Assembly: GCF_002102345.1 (NCBI RefSeq)
Contig: NZ_LQPP01000015.1
Span: 124,001-188,000, forward strand
Source of the DNA: Mycolicibacterium peregrinum
Lineage (GTDB): Bacteria; Actinomycetota; Actinomycetes; Mycobacteriales; Mycobacteriaceae
DNA length: 64,000 bases
Direction of reading: 5' to 3'
Shown: piece by piece, positions 1 to 9,571 of the stretch
Numbering within the stretch: position 1 is the first letter of the stretch
Layout of the letters: the number at the start of each line of letters is the position of its first letter
Program-made: the position numbers and the translations under genes
The notes under the pieces: generated by a model
Seen by the model: the letters and a program-made list of their open reading frames with translations, nothing else
Databases searched by the model: none
Told to the model about the DNA's origin: nothing

Positions 1-587
<587 letters not shown>

Positions 588-594
588 CCGACAG

Positions 595-1059
595 ATGACT
601 GACAAGAAGACTGCGGACACCTGGGACCTGGAGATCCGGCCTTACCGGACACCATATTTCGCCTACGGTGCGGCTCTGATCATCTTCCTGGCGCACGTGG
701 CGGTCGGTGTGCTGCTGAAGGTGGGCTCCACGGGCGTGGTCTTCCAGACCTCGGACCAGGTCGCGATCGCCTTGCTCGGAGCGATCATCGGCGGAGTGGT
801 GCTGATGTTCGCGCGGCCTCGGCTGAAGGTCGGGCCGGCGGGCGTGGCTGTGCGGAATCTCGTCAGCTTCAAGGTGTTTCCGTGGTCTGAGGTACTCGGC
901 ATCACCTTCCCGGTCGGGGCTCGCTGGGCCCGTCTGGACCTGCCCGACGATGAGTACCTCGCGGTGATGGCGATCCAGGCGATCGACAAGGGACGTGCCG
1001 TCGCGGCCATGGACGAGGTCCGGGTTCTGATCGACCGGTATCGCTCAGATCTGGGCTGA
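595..1059 (+). CDS. PH-domain-containing two-helix membrane protein (Rv1417-type)
   Basis: A 154-residue protein with two hydrophobic helices near the N-terminus (about 22-44 and 55-72), followed by a small soluble domain containing SFKVFPWSEVLGITFPVG, typical of bacterial PH-like (bPH) domains. In M. tuberculosis the gene after ribH (Rv1417) has the same design. It starts at ATG 595, seven bases after the ribH stop, so it probably shares the rib transcript. Its function is unknown; the topology suggests the PH-like domain sits at the inner face of the membrane. Confidence 0.85.
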   Translation: MTDKKTADTWDLEIRPYRTPYFAYGAALIIFLAHVAVGVLLKVGSTGVVFQTSDQVAIALLGAIIGGVVLMFARPRLKVGPAGVAVRNLVSFKVFPWSEVLGITFPVGARWARLDLPDDEYLAVMAIQAIDKGRAVAAMDEVRVLIDRYRSDLG

Positions 1060-1069
1060 CACCGGGCGG

Positions 1070-3061
1070 TCAGCCGGCATCGCCGAGCACGAGACCTTCG
1101 CGCCGGGGGTCGGCTCCGCCGGTCCAGCCCGGCGACGTGCGTACGAGGGCTGAGAGCCCACTGGATTGATCGGCCAGGGAAACCTGATGCCCCAGCGCGC
1201 GGAGGCCCTCGACCAGCTGATCGCGGTCGCCGTTGGCGACGGTGTCGACCAACGGATGCTCACCGCCGACGTTGGTGACGGGCGTGTTGGCCGCGCCGAA
1301 ATCGATCATCGATACCGCCTGCTGCGGATCCAGGTTCCAATCCATGATGCCGACAAGGGTTTTCACGACGAACTGGATGATCACCGAACCGCCGGGAGAG
1401 CCCAGGACCGCATACAGCTGACCGCGTTGGGGGCCGGCCTTGTCGAATACCAGGGTGGGGGCCATGGTGCTGCGCGGGCGCTTGCCTGGCTGGACCCGGT
1501 TGGGTATCGGCGTCCCTTCGACGCTGGTCGGCTCGGCTGAGAAGTCGGTGAGCTGGTTGTTGAGCAGGAAGCCGTCGACCATGTGGAACGACCCGAACGC
1601 CGACTCGATGGTGGTGGTCAGCGACGCCGCATTGCCGAAACGGTCGATCACGCTGATCTGGCTGGTGCCGTGTTCCGGGGCGGGCGGGATGGTCAGCGGT
1701 GGCGCGAAGTCCCCGGGTGCGGCTACGCCCATCGTATGGCCTCGGGAGATCAGTGCGGCCCGGCCGGTGAGGTAGGCGCCGTCGAGCAGGGATTCGGGTG
1801 ATCCACCCGGCAGCGGGACGAAATCGGTGTCGGCGACGTAGCGATCGCGATCGGCGTAGGCGAGACGCTCGGCCTCGGAGATGAGATGTACGCCGGTCAC
1901 CGACGGACGACCGCCGTTGAGGTCCACGCGGGCCGGCTTGTAATCGCTCATCGGGAAGTGCTCGAGCATGCCGAGGGTGGCCGCTACCGCGATACCGCCC
2001 GATGACGGGGGCGGCATTCCGCAGACCTCGCGGCCACGATAGGTGGTGCACACCGGGTCACGCTGCTTGACCGTGTATCCGGCGAGATCCTGCTCGGTGA
2101 TGGCACTTGGCGTGCGCCCGCCGCTGGTGTCGGCGGCGGCAGCCACGACAGCGCGGGCGATGTCGCCGGCATAGAAGGCCTTGGCCCCCTCGGATGCGAT
2201 GGCGCCCAAGGTTTTCGCGTAAGCCGGGTTGGTCATGCGAGTGCCCACGGGTTTGGGGCTGCCGTCGGGATTGAGGAAGTAGCCGGCGGCGGCGGGGTCC
2301 AGCCGAAGTTGTGCGTCCGCGGCGTCGATGGCGGCCGCCAGGCGCGGGCTGACGTCGAACCCCCGGTCGGCCATCGACACAGCCGGGTCGAAGAGATCGC
2401 GCCAGGCCTTCTTGCCGAACTGGTGATGGACGTCGTCGAGCAGTCGCACGATGCCGGGGACCCCGATGGAGCGGCCCGACGCCCGGGCATCGGGTTTCGG
2501 GACCGTCCGGTCGGTCTCCGACACCCAGCGCAGGTAGTTCTCCGTCGCTGCTGCCGGCGCGGTCTCACGCCCGTCGTAGGCGCGCACTGCGTTGCCCACG
2601 GCGTCGTAGTACAGCAGGAAGCCGCCGCCGCCGATCCCGGAGGACTGCGGTTCGACGAGACCGAGCACGGCCTGCGCGGTCACCAGGGCGTCCGCCGCGG
2701 TGCCGCCGTCGCGGAGCACCTTGCAGGCCGCTTCGGTGGCCAGGGGATTGGCGGTGGCCACCGCGTAGGTGGAGGTGTGGACGGCCGTCATGTCGCTGCG
2801 GTATCCGGTGCCGATCTCGGGGTTGGTCGCCAGGTCCGGTGTCGGCGGTGCCGACGGTTGGGCGGGTGTCGGCGGTGGCGACGGTTGGGCGGGTGTCGGC
2901 GGTGGCGGGGCCTTGGGCTCCGGGGTGCCGTTGGACAGGATCTGGCACGGTCCGGCATCGGCCCTCGCGGGGCCCCGATTGCCGTCCGAGCATCCGGCAA
3001 GGATCACAGCGACGACACTGAGCAGCGTGATGACCGAACGGGTGGACGCCAGCAACCGCAC
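1070..3061 (-). CDS. ggt: gamma-glutamyltranspeptidase, lipoprotein type
   Basis: An Ntn-hydrolase that transfers or hydrolyses the gamma-glutamyl group of glutathione-like substrates. The N-terminus is a lipoprotein signal with lipobox LAGC (Cys24), so the enzyme should be anchored outside the membrane. A Pro-rich linker (about 50-75) built of repeated [13 protein letters not shown] units follows. The catalytic domain has the expected early motif [13 protein letters not shown] and the autocleavage site at Thr466 in [17 protein letters not shown], aligning with the TTHYSVVD-type motif of the family; a glycine-rich LGSPGG loop follows. The GTG start at 3061 is preceded by a TACCGT -10 six bases away. 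In M. tuberculosis lprH and Rv1419 occupy this position, so the gene is a lineage difference. It converges on the PH-domain gene with a 10-base gap. Confidence 0.93.
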   Translation of the reverse strand: MRLLASTRSVITLLSVVAVILAGCSDGNRGPARADAGPCQILSNGTPEPKAPPPPTPAQPSPPPTPAQPSAPPTPDLATNPEIGTGYRSDMTAVHTSTYAVATANPLATEAACKVLRDGGTAADALVTAQAVLGLVEPQSSGIGGGGFLLYYDAVGNAVRAYDGRETAPAAATENYLRWVSETDRTVPKPDARASGRSIGVPGIVRLLDDVHHQFGKKAWRDLFDPAVSMADRGFDVSPRLAAAIDAADAQLRLDPAAAGYFLNPDGSPKPVGTRMTNPAYAKTLGAIASEGAKAFYAGDIARAVVAAAADTSGGRTPSAITEQDLAGYTVKQRDPVCTTYRGREVCGMPPPSSGGIAVAATLGMLEHFPMSDYKPARVDLNGGRPSVTGVHLISEAERLAYADRDRYVADTDFVPLPGGSPESLLDGAYLTGRAALISRGHTMGVAAPGDFAPPLTIPPAPEHGTSQISVIDRFGNAASLTTTIESAFGSFHMVDGFLLNNQLTDFSAEPTSVEGTPIPNRVQPGKRPRSTMAPTLVFDKAGPQRGQLYAVLGSPGGSVIIQFVVKTLVGIMDWNLDPQQAVSMIDFGAANTPVTNVGGEHPLVDTVANGDRDQLVEGLRALGHQVSLADQSSGLSALVRTSPGWTGGADPRREGLVLGDAG

Positions 3062-3067
3062 AGTTCG

Positions 3068-3073
3068 ACGGTA
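3068..3073 (-). promoter_or_regulatory. -10 element of ggt, leaderless geometry
   Basis: TACCGT on the minus strand lies six bases before the GTG of ggt, so the predicted transcript begins at or next to the start codon. The uvrC -10 faces the other way 25 bases further on. Confidence 0.5.
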
Positions 3074-3098
3074 GCGGAGTTCGGTCGGATCGCGGCAG

Positions 3099-3104
3099 TA
3101 ACCT
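3099..3104 (+). promoter_or_regulatory. -10 element of uvrC, leaderless geometry
   Basis: TAACCT is exactly seven bases before the GTG start of uvrC. No Shine-Dalgarno is present. The geometry predicts a leaderless mRNA and supports the GTG start. Confidence 0.5.
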
Positions 3105-3111
3105 GGAAACC

Positions 3112-5235
3112 GTGCCCGATCCAGCGACGTACCGGCCGGCGCCCGGATCGATCCCCGTGGAGCCTGGCGTGTACCGGTTCCGGGACCCGCATGGTCGGGT
3201 CATCTATGTCGGTAAAGCCAAGAGCCTGCGCAGCCGTCTGACGTCCTATTTCGCGGATGTGGCGAGCCTTGCGCCGCGCACCCGGCAGATGGTGATGACG
3301 GCGGGCAGTGTCGAGTGGACCGTGGTCACCACCGAGGTCGAGGCACTGCAGTTGGAGTACAACTGGATCAAGGAGTTCGATCCACGCTTCAACATCCGCT
3401 ACCGCGACGACAAGACGTACCCGGTGCTGGCGGTGACGCTCAACGAGGAGTACCCGCGACTGATGGTGTACCGCGGGCCACGGCGCAAGGGTGTGCGGTA
3501 CTTCGGCCCGTATTCGCATGCCTGGGCCATTCGCGAGACGCTCGATCTGCTGACCCGCGTTTTTCCGGCCAGGACCTGCTCGGCGGGAGTGTTCAAGCGG
3601 CACAGGCAGATCGACCGTCCATGTCTGCTCGGCTACATCGACAAGTGCTCGGCGCCGTGCGTCGGCCGGGTCAGCGCCGAGGAGCACCGACGGATCGTGC
3701 TGGATTTCTGCGACTTCCTGGCAGGCAAGACCGATCGGCTGGCCCGCGATATGGAACAGCAGATGATGGCCGCCGCCGAGGATTTGGATTTCGAGCGGGC
3801 CGCCAGGCTGCGCGACGACATCGCGGCGCTCAAGCGTGCGTTGGAGAAGCAGGCCGTGGTGCTCGGCGACGGCACCGATGCCGACGTGGTGGCGTTCGCC
3901 GACGACGATCTTGAGGCAGCCGTGCAGGTGTTCCACGTGCGTGGGGGCCGGGTGCGCGGCCAGCGCGGCTGGATTGTCGAGAAGTCTTCGGAGCCGGAGG
4001 CGACCCGTGATTCGGGTCCAGAGCAGTCCGGGCAACAACAATTGGTAGAGCAGTTCCTCACCCAGTTCTATGGCGAGCAGGCCGAACTGGGCGGTGCGGC
4101 CGACGAGGCCACCAACCCGGTGCCGCGTGAGGTTCTGGTGCCGGTGCTGCCGCCGAATGCCGACGAACTGTCGGCGTGGTTGTCGGGGCTTCGTGGTTCG
4201 CGGGTGAGCCTGCGGGTGCCGGTGCGCGGTGACAAGCGCACCTTGGCCGAGACTGTCCAACGCAACGCGCGTGAGGCATTGGCCCAGCACAAGCTCAAGC
4301 GAGCCGGCGACTTCAACGCGAGATCGGAAGCGCTGCAGAGTATTCAGGATTCCCTCGGGTTGGCCGACGCGCCGCTGCGGATCGAATGTGTGGATATCAG
4401 CCACGTGCAGGGCACCGACGTGGTCGCCTCGCTGGTGGTATTCGAGGATGGGCTGCCGCGCAAGTCGGACTACCGGCACTACGCGATCCGTGAGGCTGCC
4501 GGCGACGGCCGCTCGGACGATGTCGCCTCGATCGCCGAGGTGACGCGACGTCGTTTCCTGCGGCACGTGAGCGATACGCAGCCGGAGGTAGGTGCCGATC
4601 AGCGTCCGCGCCGGTTCGCCTATCCACCCAATCTGTTCGTGGTGGACGGTGGTGCCCCTCAGGTCAACGCGGCGGCCGCGGTGCTCGACGAACTGGGGGT
4701 CACCGACGTCGCGGTGATCGGGTTGGCCAAGCGGTTGGAAGAAGTGTGGGTGCCGGCCGAGCCTGATCCACTGATCTTCCCGCGGAACAGCGAGGGGCTT
4801 TATCTGTTGCAGCGCGTACGTGATGAGGCTCACCGGTTCGCGATCAGCTACCACCGCAGCAAACGTTCGAAGCGGATGACCGCCTCGGCGCTCGACTCGG
4901 TGCGTGGCTTGGGTGAACAGCGTCGCAAGGCGTTGGTGACGCACTTCGGCTCCGTGGCCCGGCTCAAGGAGGCCACGGTCGAGGAGATCACCGCGGTACC
5001 GGGGATCGGGGTGGCGACGGCGCAGGCTGTCCTGGCTGCGCTCGGCGGCGGACCGCCAAGTGAAGTCGGCGGCGGGCCGCCGAGTGACGACAGCGGAGGG
5101 CCGCCATCGCCCGAAAGCGGCGAGCCGCCATCGGTCGAATGCGGTGGCCCGCGAAGTGAGAACAGCGCCGGACTGGGCGATTCAGGGGCGCCCGCAACGG
5201 TTATCGAGGATGATCGACGCAGGGTGTCGGGATGA
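3112..5235 (+). CDS. uvrC: excinuclease ABC subunit C
   Basis: The dual-incision nuclease subunit of UvrABC nucleotide excision repair. Domains in order: GIY-YIG endonuclease (about 17-95, PGVYRF then [14 protein letters not shown]) for the 3' cut; a Cys-rich region near 160-180; the UVR domain binding UvrB (about 205-243, [13 protein letters not shown]); an RNase H-like domain for the 5' cut with Asp428 in [11 protein letters not shown]; tandem helix-hairpin-helix (about 600-645, [10 protein letters not shown] and [13 protein letters not shown]). After residue 645 there is an atypical tail of about 60 residues made of degenerate GGPPS repeats, which makes the protein 707 residues long against about 610-650 usually. 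The GTG start has a leaderless -10. It is first gene of the uvrC-rapZ-cuvA-whiA run. Confidence 0.97.
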   Translation: MPDPATYRPAPGSIPVEPGVYRFRDPHGRVIYVGKAKSLRSRLTSYFADVASLAPRTRQMVMTAGSVEWTVVTTEVEALQLEYNWIKEFDPRFNIRYRDDKTYPVLAVTLNEEYPRLMVYRGPRRKGVRYFGPYSHAWAIRETLDLLTRVFPARTCSAGVFKRHRQIDRPCLLGYIDKCSAPCVGRVSAEEHRRIVLDFCDFLAGKTDRLARDMEQQMMAAAEDLDFERAARLRDDIAALKRALEKQAVVLGDGTDADVVAFADDDLEAAVQVFHVRGGRVRGQRGWIVEKSSEPEATRDSGPEQSGQQQLVEQFLTQFYGEQAELGGAADEATNPVPREVLVPVLPPNADELSAWLSGLRGSRVSLRVPVRGDKRTLAETVQRNAREALAQHKLKRAGDFNARSEALQSIQDSLGLADAPLRIECVDISHVQGTDVVASLVVFEDGLPRKSDYRHYAIREAAGDGRSDDVASIAEVTRRRFLRHVSDTQPEVGADQRPRRFAYPPNLFVVDGGAPQVNAAAAVLDELGVTDVAVIGLAKRLEEVWVPAEPDPLIFPRNSEGLYLLQRVRDEAHRFAISYHRSKRSKRMTASALDSVRGLGEQRRKALVTHFGSVARLKEATVEEITAVPGIGVATAQAVLAALGGGPPSEVGGGPPSDDSGGPPSPESGEPPSVECGGPRSENSAGLGDSGAPATVIEDDRRRVSG
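5046..5165 (+). repeat. degenerate in-frame repeats encoding GGPPS tail of UvrC
   Basis: Five imperfect units of about 21-24 bases encode GG(G)PPS followed by a variable acidic spacer ([37 protein letters not shown]). They lie after the last HhH motif and look like expansion of a simple in-frame repeat. Confidence 0.75.
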
Positions 5236-5272
5236 CGGGTAACGGGGACATGACTAGCCAGGCGGATCGCGC

Positions 5273-6187
5273 ATGAACGAACATCTGCGCGAGGGCGGCA
5301 TCATCGGTGGTGCGGACGCAGATTCAGGGATCGACGTGGTCCTGGTCACCGGACTGTCGGGAGCCGGCCGCGGTACTGCGGCCAAGGTGTTGGAGGACCT
5401 CGGCTGGTACGTCGCCGACAATCTGCCACCGGAGCTGATCGCCCGCATGGTCGAGTTGGGGTTGGCCGCCGGATCGCGGATCACCCAGCTGGCCGTGGTG
5501 ATGGATGTGCGGTCACGGGGCTTCACCGGTGATCTGGATTGGGTGCGCAACGAATTGGCCGCACGGAGCATCACCCCGAGGGTGCTGTTCCTGGAGGCGT
5601 CCGACGACATTCTGGTGCGCCGCTACGAGCAGAACCGCCGCAGTCACCCGCTGCAGGGCACGCAAACCCTGGCCGAGGGAATTGCTGCCGAGCGGGCGTT
5701 GCTGGCGCCCGTGCGCGCGGCGGCTGACCTGGTGATCGATACGTCTGCCCTCCCGGTGCCGGCGTTACGTGAGAGCATCGAGCGTGCGTTCGGCGGTGAG
5801 ACCGTCGCCTACACGAATGTCACTGTGGAGTCCTTCGGTTACAAGTACGGCCTGCCGATGGACGCGGACACCGTGATGGACGTGCGGTTTCTGCCGAACC
5901 CTCACTGGGTGGACGAGTTGCGGCCGCACACCGGCCAGCATCCGGATGTGCGCGACTACGTACTGGGTCAACCAGGCGCCAGGGAATTTCTCGACACTTA
6001 CCATCGTCTGTTGGACGTGGTGATCGCCGGTTACCGCCGGGAGGGGAAGCGTTATATGACCGTCGCCATCGGGTGTACCGGCGGCAAGCATCGAAGCGTG
6101 GCGATCGCCGAGGCGCTGGCGGAGCGGTTGCAGGGCGGTGACGGGCTCACCGTCCACGTGCTGCATCGGGATCTGGGTCGCGAATGA
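5273..6187 (+). CDS. rapZ: RapZ-family nucleotide-binding protein (Rv1421-type)
   Basis: A 304-residue P-loop protein of the RapZ/YvcJ family. In E. coli RapZ is an RNA-binding adaptor linking GlmZ decay to cell-wall sugar synthesis; in Gram-positives the role is not settled. The P-loop GLSGAGRGTAAKVLEDLGWYVADN is at about 25-48; the usual Lys is Arg, as I recall for other actinobacterial members. A C-terminal region with GCTGGKHRSVAIAE (about 265-278) is typical. The start at ATG 5273 is fixed by an in-frame TAG just upstream. The gene ends in a 4-base ATGA overlap with cuvA, so the two are probably translationally coupled. Confidence 0.94.
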   Translation: MNEHLREGGIIGGADADSGIDVVLVTGLSGAGRGTAAKVLEDLGWYVADNLPPELIARMVELGLAAGSRITQLAVVMDVRSRGFTGDLDWVRNELAARSITPRVLFLEASDDILVRRYEQNRRSHPLQGTQTLAEGIAAERALLAPVRAAADLVIDTSALPVPALRESIERAFGGETVAYTNVTVESFGYKYGLPMDADTVMDVRFLPNPHWVDELRPHTGQHPDVRDYVLGQPGAREFLDTYHRLLDVVIAGYRREGKRYMTVAIGCTGGKHRSVAIAEALAERLQGGDGLTVHVLHRDLGRE

Positions 6188-7245
6188 CGCCGCGGATCGT
6201 GGCCCTCGGTGGAGGGCACGGGTTGTACGCCACCTTGTCGGCGGCCCGGCGGCTCAGCCCACATGTGACGGCCGTGGTGACGGTTGCCGACGACGGCGGT
6301 TCGTCCGGACGGCTCCGCAGCGAACTCGACGTGGTGCCACCCGGTGACTTGCGAATGGCGTTGGCGGCCTTGGCTTCTGACAGCCCGCACGGCCGATTGT
6401 GGGCGACGATCATTCAGCACCGGTTCGGTGGCAGCGGCGCACTGGCCGGTCATCCGATCGGCAACCTGATATTGGCGGGCCTCAGTGAGGTGCTTGCCGA
6501 TCCGGTCGCGGCACTCGACGAACTCGGACGCATTCTGGGGGTGAAGGGCCGGGTGCTGCCGATGTGCCCCATCGCCCTGCAGATCGAGGCCGATGTGGCG
6601 GGTCTGGAGTCCGATCCTCGGATGAGCCGGGTGATCCGCGGTCAGGTGGCGATCGCCACCACGGTGGGCAAGGTGCGCCGGGTGCGATTGCTGCCCGGGG
6701 ATCCGCCGGCCACCCGGCAGGCGGTGGAGGCCATCATGAGCGCCGACCTCGTGGTGCTCGGGCCGGGCTCGTGGTTCACCAGTGTGATCCCGCACGTTTT
6801 GGTGCCGCAGTTGGCGGCTGCATTGCGGGCGACGACGGCGCGGCGAGCGCTTGTGTTGAATCTGGCTGCAGAGCCGGGTGAAACGGCGGGGTTCTCGGCC
6901 GAGCGTCACATCCACGTTCTGGCCCAGCATGCTCCGGACTTCAGCGTGCATGACATCATCGTCGATGCCAGCCGAGTGCCGAGCGACCGTGAACGGGAGC
7001 AACTCAGCCGCACAGCCAACATCCTCAATGCCCGCGTTGAGTTTGCTGACGTGTCCCGACCTGGTACACCTTTACATGACCCGGCGAAGTTGGCCGCGGT
7101 GCTGGAGGGGGTCCGGTTGCGCGCGACGGGGCCGGGGCGGGCAGTGCAGGAGTCCACCGTTCCCACGCCCGCTGCGAGGTCGGTCGACGTGGCGCACCAG
7201 GAGCCGGCGCCGAATACACCGAGAGGGGACGATCCGTGGCGATGA
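6184..7245 (+). CDS. cuvA: YvcK/CuvA family gluconeogenesis factor
   Basis: A 353-residue protein of the YvcK (CofD-like, UPF0052) family, which binds UDP-sugars and in mycobacteria (CuvA, Rv1422) supports cell-wall synthesis and growth on gluconeogenic carbon. Visible motifs are [16 protein letters not shown] at the N-terminus, [24 protein letters not shown] and [12 protein letters not shown], the canonical nucleotide-sugar fold signatures. The C-terminal 40 residues are low-complexity and probably disordered. ATG overlaps the rapZ stop (ATGA) and the 3' end overlaps the whiA start by 10 bases, indicating one operon. Confidence 0.95.
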   Translation: MTPRIVALGGGHGLYATLSAARRLSPHVTAVVTVADDGGSSGRLRSELDVVPPGDLRMALAALASDSPHGRLWATIIQHRFGGSGALAGHPIGNLILAGLSEVLADPVAALDELGRILGVKGRVLPMCPIALQIEADVAGLESDPRMSRVIRGQVAIATTVGKVRRVRLLPGDPPATRQAVEAIMSADLVVLGPGSWFTSVIPHVLVPQLAAALRATTARRALVLNLAAEPGETAGFSAERHIHVLAQHAPDFSVHDIIVDASRVPSDREREQLSRTANILNARVEFADVSRPGTPLHDPAKLAAVLEGVRLRATGPGRAVQESTVPTPAARSVDVAHQEPAPNTPRGDDPWR

Positions 7246-8219
7246 CAGCCGAAGTGAAGGACGAGCTGAGCCGCCTGGTAGTCAACTCGGTGAGCGCTCG
7301 CCGCGCGGAGGTGGCGTCGTTGTTGCGTTTTGCCGGCGGCCTGCACATCGTGGCCGGCCGGGTGGTGGTGGAAGCCGAGGTCGATCTCGGCATCATCGCG
7401 CGACGCCTGCGCAAGGACATCTACGACCTTTACGGGTACAACGCGGTGGTCCACGTACTGTCGGCCAGCGGTATCCGCAAGAACACCCGCTATGTGGTGC
7501 GGGTGGCCGCCGACGGCGAGGCGCTGGCGCGGCAGACCGGATTGCTCGACCTTCGTGGACGCCCGGTCCGTGGCCTGCCCGCGCAGGTGGTAGGCGGCAG
7601 CGTCGGTGACGCCGAGGCCGCATGGCGCGGGGCGTTCCTCGCTCACGGATCGTTGACCGAGCCCGGTCGCTCGTCGGCGCTCGAGGTCAGTTGCCCCGGC
7701 CCGGAGGCGGCCCTGGCCCTCGTCGGTGCCGCCAGGCGGCTCGGGGTCAGCGCCAAGGCTCGCGAGGTGCGTGGCGCTGACCGGGTGGTTGTGCGCGACG
7801 GTGAGGCGATCGGCGCGTTGCTGACCCGGATGGGGGCCCAGGACACGCGGCTGACGTGGGAGGAACGGCGCATGCGCCGCGAGGTCCGCGCCACCGCCAA
7901 TCGCCTGGCCAATTTCGACGACGCGAACCTGCGCCGGTCGGCGCGTGCCGCGGTGGCCGCCGCCGCCCGGGTGGAGCGTGCGTTGGACATCCTCGGTGAC
8001 GGAGTGCCCGATCACCTGGCCGCGGCGGGCAAGCTGCGGGTGGAGCACCGGCAGGCGTCGCTGGAGGAGTTGGGCCGGCTCGCCGATCCGCCGATGACGA
8101 AAGATGCTGTGGCCGGCCGTATCCGGCGCCTGCTGTCGATGGCCGATCGCAAGGCGAAGCAGGAAGGCTTGCCCGACACCGAGTCGGCGGTGACTCCGGA
8201 CCTGCTCGACGACGCCTGA
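7236..8219 (+). CDS. whiA: WhiA-family DNA-binding regulator
   Basis: A 327-residue homologue of Streptomyces WhiA, which with WhiB controls cell-division genes; the mycobacterial copy is non-sporulation. The N-terminal LAGLIDADG-homing-endonuclease-like fold (about 20-200, with [14 protein letters not shown] and [11 protein letters not shown]) is followed by [15 protein letters not shown] and a C-terminal HTH ([22 protein letters not shown]). GTG 7236 overlaps cuvA; ATG 7242 (MTAEVKDEL) is an equally plausible start two codons later. It is the last gene of the run; a convergent hypothetical gene begins 82 bases downstream. Confidence 0.96.
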   Translation: MAMTAEVKDELSRLVVNSVSARRAEVASLLRFAGGLHIVAGRVVVEAEVDLGIIARRLRKDIYDLYGYNAVVHVLSASGIRKNTRYVVRVAADGEALARQTGLLDLRGRPVRGLPAQVVGGSVGDAEAAWRGAFLAHGSLTEPGRSSALEVSCPGPEAALALVGAARRLGVSAKAREVRGADRVVVRDGEAIGALLTRMGAQDTRLTWEERRMRREVRATANRLANFDDANLRRSARAAVAAAARVERALDILGDGVPDHLAAAGKLRVEHRQASLEELGRLADPPMTKDAVAGRIRRLLSMADRKAKQEGLPDTESAVTPDLLDDA

Positions 8220-8301
8220 ACGTCGTCACGCGCACTGTCACCGAAAATCACTGCTGGCGACGCCTTTTGGCTGAGCCAACGCGAAGTTGCGATACTCCAG
8301 C

Positions 8302-8865
8302 TCACTTGTGCAGTGGGTGGCTGCGGTATTCGGGCTTCGGTGGGCCGAATTCGATGGCGTTGTCGTCGAGGCCGTTGGTGATGGTGATCCGGTCGTGGGC
8401 GAAGCCGAAGCTGACCGCGACCATATCGTTGGCGAAGTCGGTTTCGCTGCCGCTCCACACCAGAAGTTCGACGGTGTGGAGCTGTTGTCCGTGAAGGGCT
8501 GCAAGCCGCGGACATGCGTCGTCTCGCCACGCCAGAGAGATGTCCTTCGGATCCTCGCCGTAGGCGATCGGCTCACTGGGGTCGATGCAGTTCCAGGTGA
8601 TGGACAGATCGTCGACTTTCTGATGGGTGAGCTCTACCTGCTCGCCCTCGAAGTCCAGTAGGACAGGGCAGTCGGCGACCCACTCATCGTTGACGCGGTT
8701 CCACACCAGCCAGCTACGGGTGAGGCGGCGACCGATCTGTACGTGCAATCGACGTCTGTGGGCGCGGGCAATTGCGTGCCGGCCGACGAGCCACTGCGGC
8801 TGATAGCCCGGGATCCCGAAGAAGGACACTCGCCGATTGTCCCGATCGACCGCTGACGGGTCCAC
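8302..8865 (-). CDS. conserved-looking hypothetical protein divergent from tetR
   Basis: A 187-residue soluble protein, Trp- and Asp-rich (WLVWNRVNDEWVADCPVLLDFEG, WNCIDPSEP, VWSGSETDFAND), with no signal peptide, membrane segment or motif I recognise. Its composition is balanced, unlike the Arg/Pro-rich shadow frames. Its GTG start is 60 bases from the divergent TetR gene, and a perfect 9-base-arm palindrome begins 7 bases upstream of it, so the TetR protein may control it. Its 3' end faces whiA. Confidence 0.65.
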   Translation of the reverse strand: MDPSAVDRDNRRVSFFGIPGYQPQWLVGRHAIARAHRRRLHVQIGRRLTRSWLVWNRVNDEWVADCPVLLDFEGEQVELTHQKVDDLSITWNCIDPSEPIAYGEDPKDISLAWRDDACPRLAALHGQQLHTVELLVWSGSETDFANDMVAVSFGFAHDRITITNGLDDNAIEFGPPKPEYRSHPLHK

Positions 8866-8871
8866 GCATTA

Positions 8872-8897
8872 TTTCGGATAACGCACACTATCCGAAA
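8872..8897. promoter_or_regulatory. palindromic operator 1 (TetR-type)
   Basis: Perfect inverted repeat TTTCGGATA - 8 bases - TATCCGAAA, between the hypothetical gene and the TetR gene. Together with operator 2, whose centre is 26 bases away, it forms a tandem pair sharing the core GGATA/AGATA - N8 - TATC(C/T)GA. Confidence 0.75.
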
Positions 8898-8899
8898 AC

Positions 8900-8921
8900 T
8901 CAGATAACGATTACTATCTGA
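8900..8921. promoter_or_regulatory. palindromic operator 2 overlapping tetR -10
   Basis: Inverted repeat TCAGATA - 8 bases - TATCTGA, ending three bases before the TetR ATG. A TACTAT -10 (8912-8917), seven bases before the ATG, lies inside it, so bound repressor would block a leaderless promoter. This fits autorepression. Confidence 0.75.
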
Positions 8922-8924
8922 AAT

Positions 8925-9566
8925 ATGGTCGACGATCGAAGCGGTGAAGAGGCGACGCCGGCGCGGCGGACGCGCGCAGAGAACCAGGCCCGGACCCGGG
9001 CGGCGCTCTTGGACGCGGCCGCCCAGACCTGTGCCCGCAAGGGCTACGCCGCGGCATCGGTGGACGAGATCGCCGCGGCGGCGGGGCATTCAGTCGGCGC
9101 GGTGTATTCGAACTTCTCCAGCAAGGAGCAGCTGTTCTCCGAGCTGATGAACGAACGTGCCTCCGGTCGGCTCGACCAGGTGGCGCAGACCATCTCCGAG
9201 AACGCCGGCGGGCCACTGGCCGCGCTGGGGCGGATGCTTGTCGACATCGCCGACAACGACATCGAGTTCGAGGCGATCCAGGCCGAATTCTGGTTGCACG
9301 CGGTGCGCAATCCCGACGGTATGCAGATCTTGCAGGACCGGTCCGCCCGCACGCTGGCCTCACTGCGCGAGATCCTCGCCGAGGCACTCGAGCGCAACAA
9401 CGTCGACGACAGCGTCTCGTTGGACGGGTTCACCGTCGTGGTCCTCGCGCTGTTCCAGGGGCTGATCCGGCAGCGGCGCATCGACCCGACGAGGGTGCCC
9501 GAGGAACTGTTCGGCCAGGCGCTGACCTGGCAGTTGGCCGGTATGCCCAAGAAAGCCAAGGGGTAA
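8925..9566 (+). CDS. TetR-family transcriptional regulator
   Basis: A 213-residue repressor-type protein. The HTH spans about 25-70 (LLDAAAQTCARKGYAAASVDEIAAAAGHSVGAVYSNFSSKEQL), the classic TetR N-terminal domain; the C-terminal ligand domain is all-helical and unspecific. The start at ATG 8925 is supported by the leaderless -10 seven bases upstream. It ends five bases before the fatty acid hydroxylase gene, so the two are almost certainly co-transcribed. The two palindromes upstream are the probable binding sites. Confidence 0.92.
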   Translation: MVDDRSGEEATPARRTRAENQARTRAALLDAAAQTCARKGYAAASVDEIAAAAGHSVGAVYSNFSSKEQLFSELMNERASGRLDQVAQTISENAGGPLAALGRMLVDIADNDIEFEAIQAEFWLHAVRNPDGMQILQDRSARTLASLREILAEALERNNVDDSVSLDGFTVVVLALFQGLIRQRRIDPTRVPEELFGQALTWQLAGMPKKAKG

Positions 9567-9571
9567 TCGCG

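Noticed and set aside
3004..4944. 646-codon minus-strand ORF opposite uvrC
   Set aside because: Arg/His-rich composition of a high-GC shadow frame; uvrC on the other strand has all domains.
8267..8279. TTGGCTGAGCCAA hairpin between whiA and the hypothetical gene
   Set aside because: Short stem with a 3-base loop and no T-tract on either side; not convincing as terminator.
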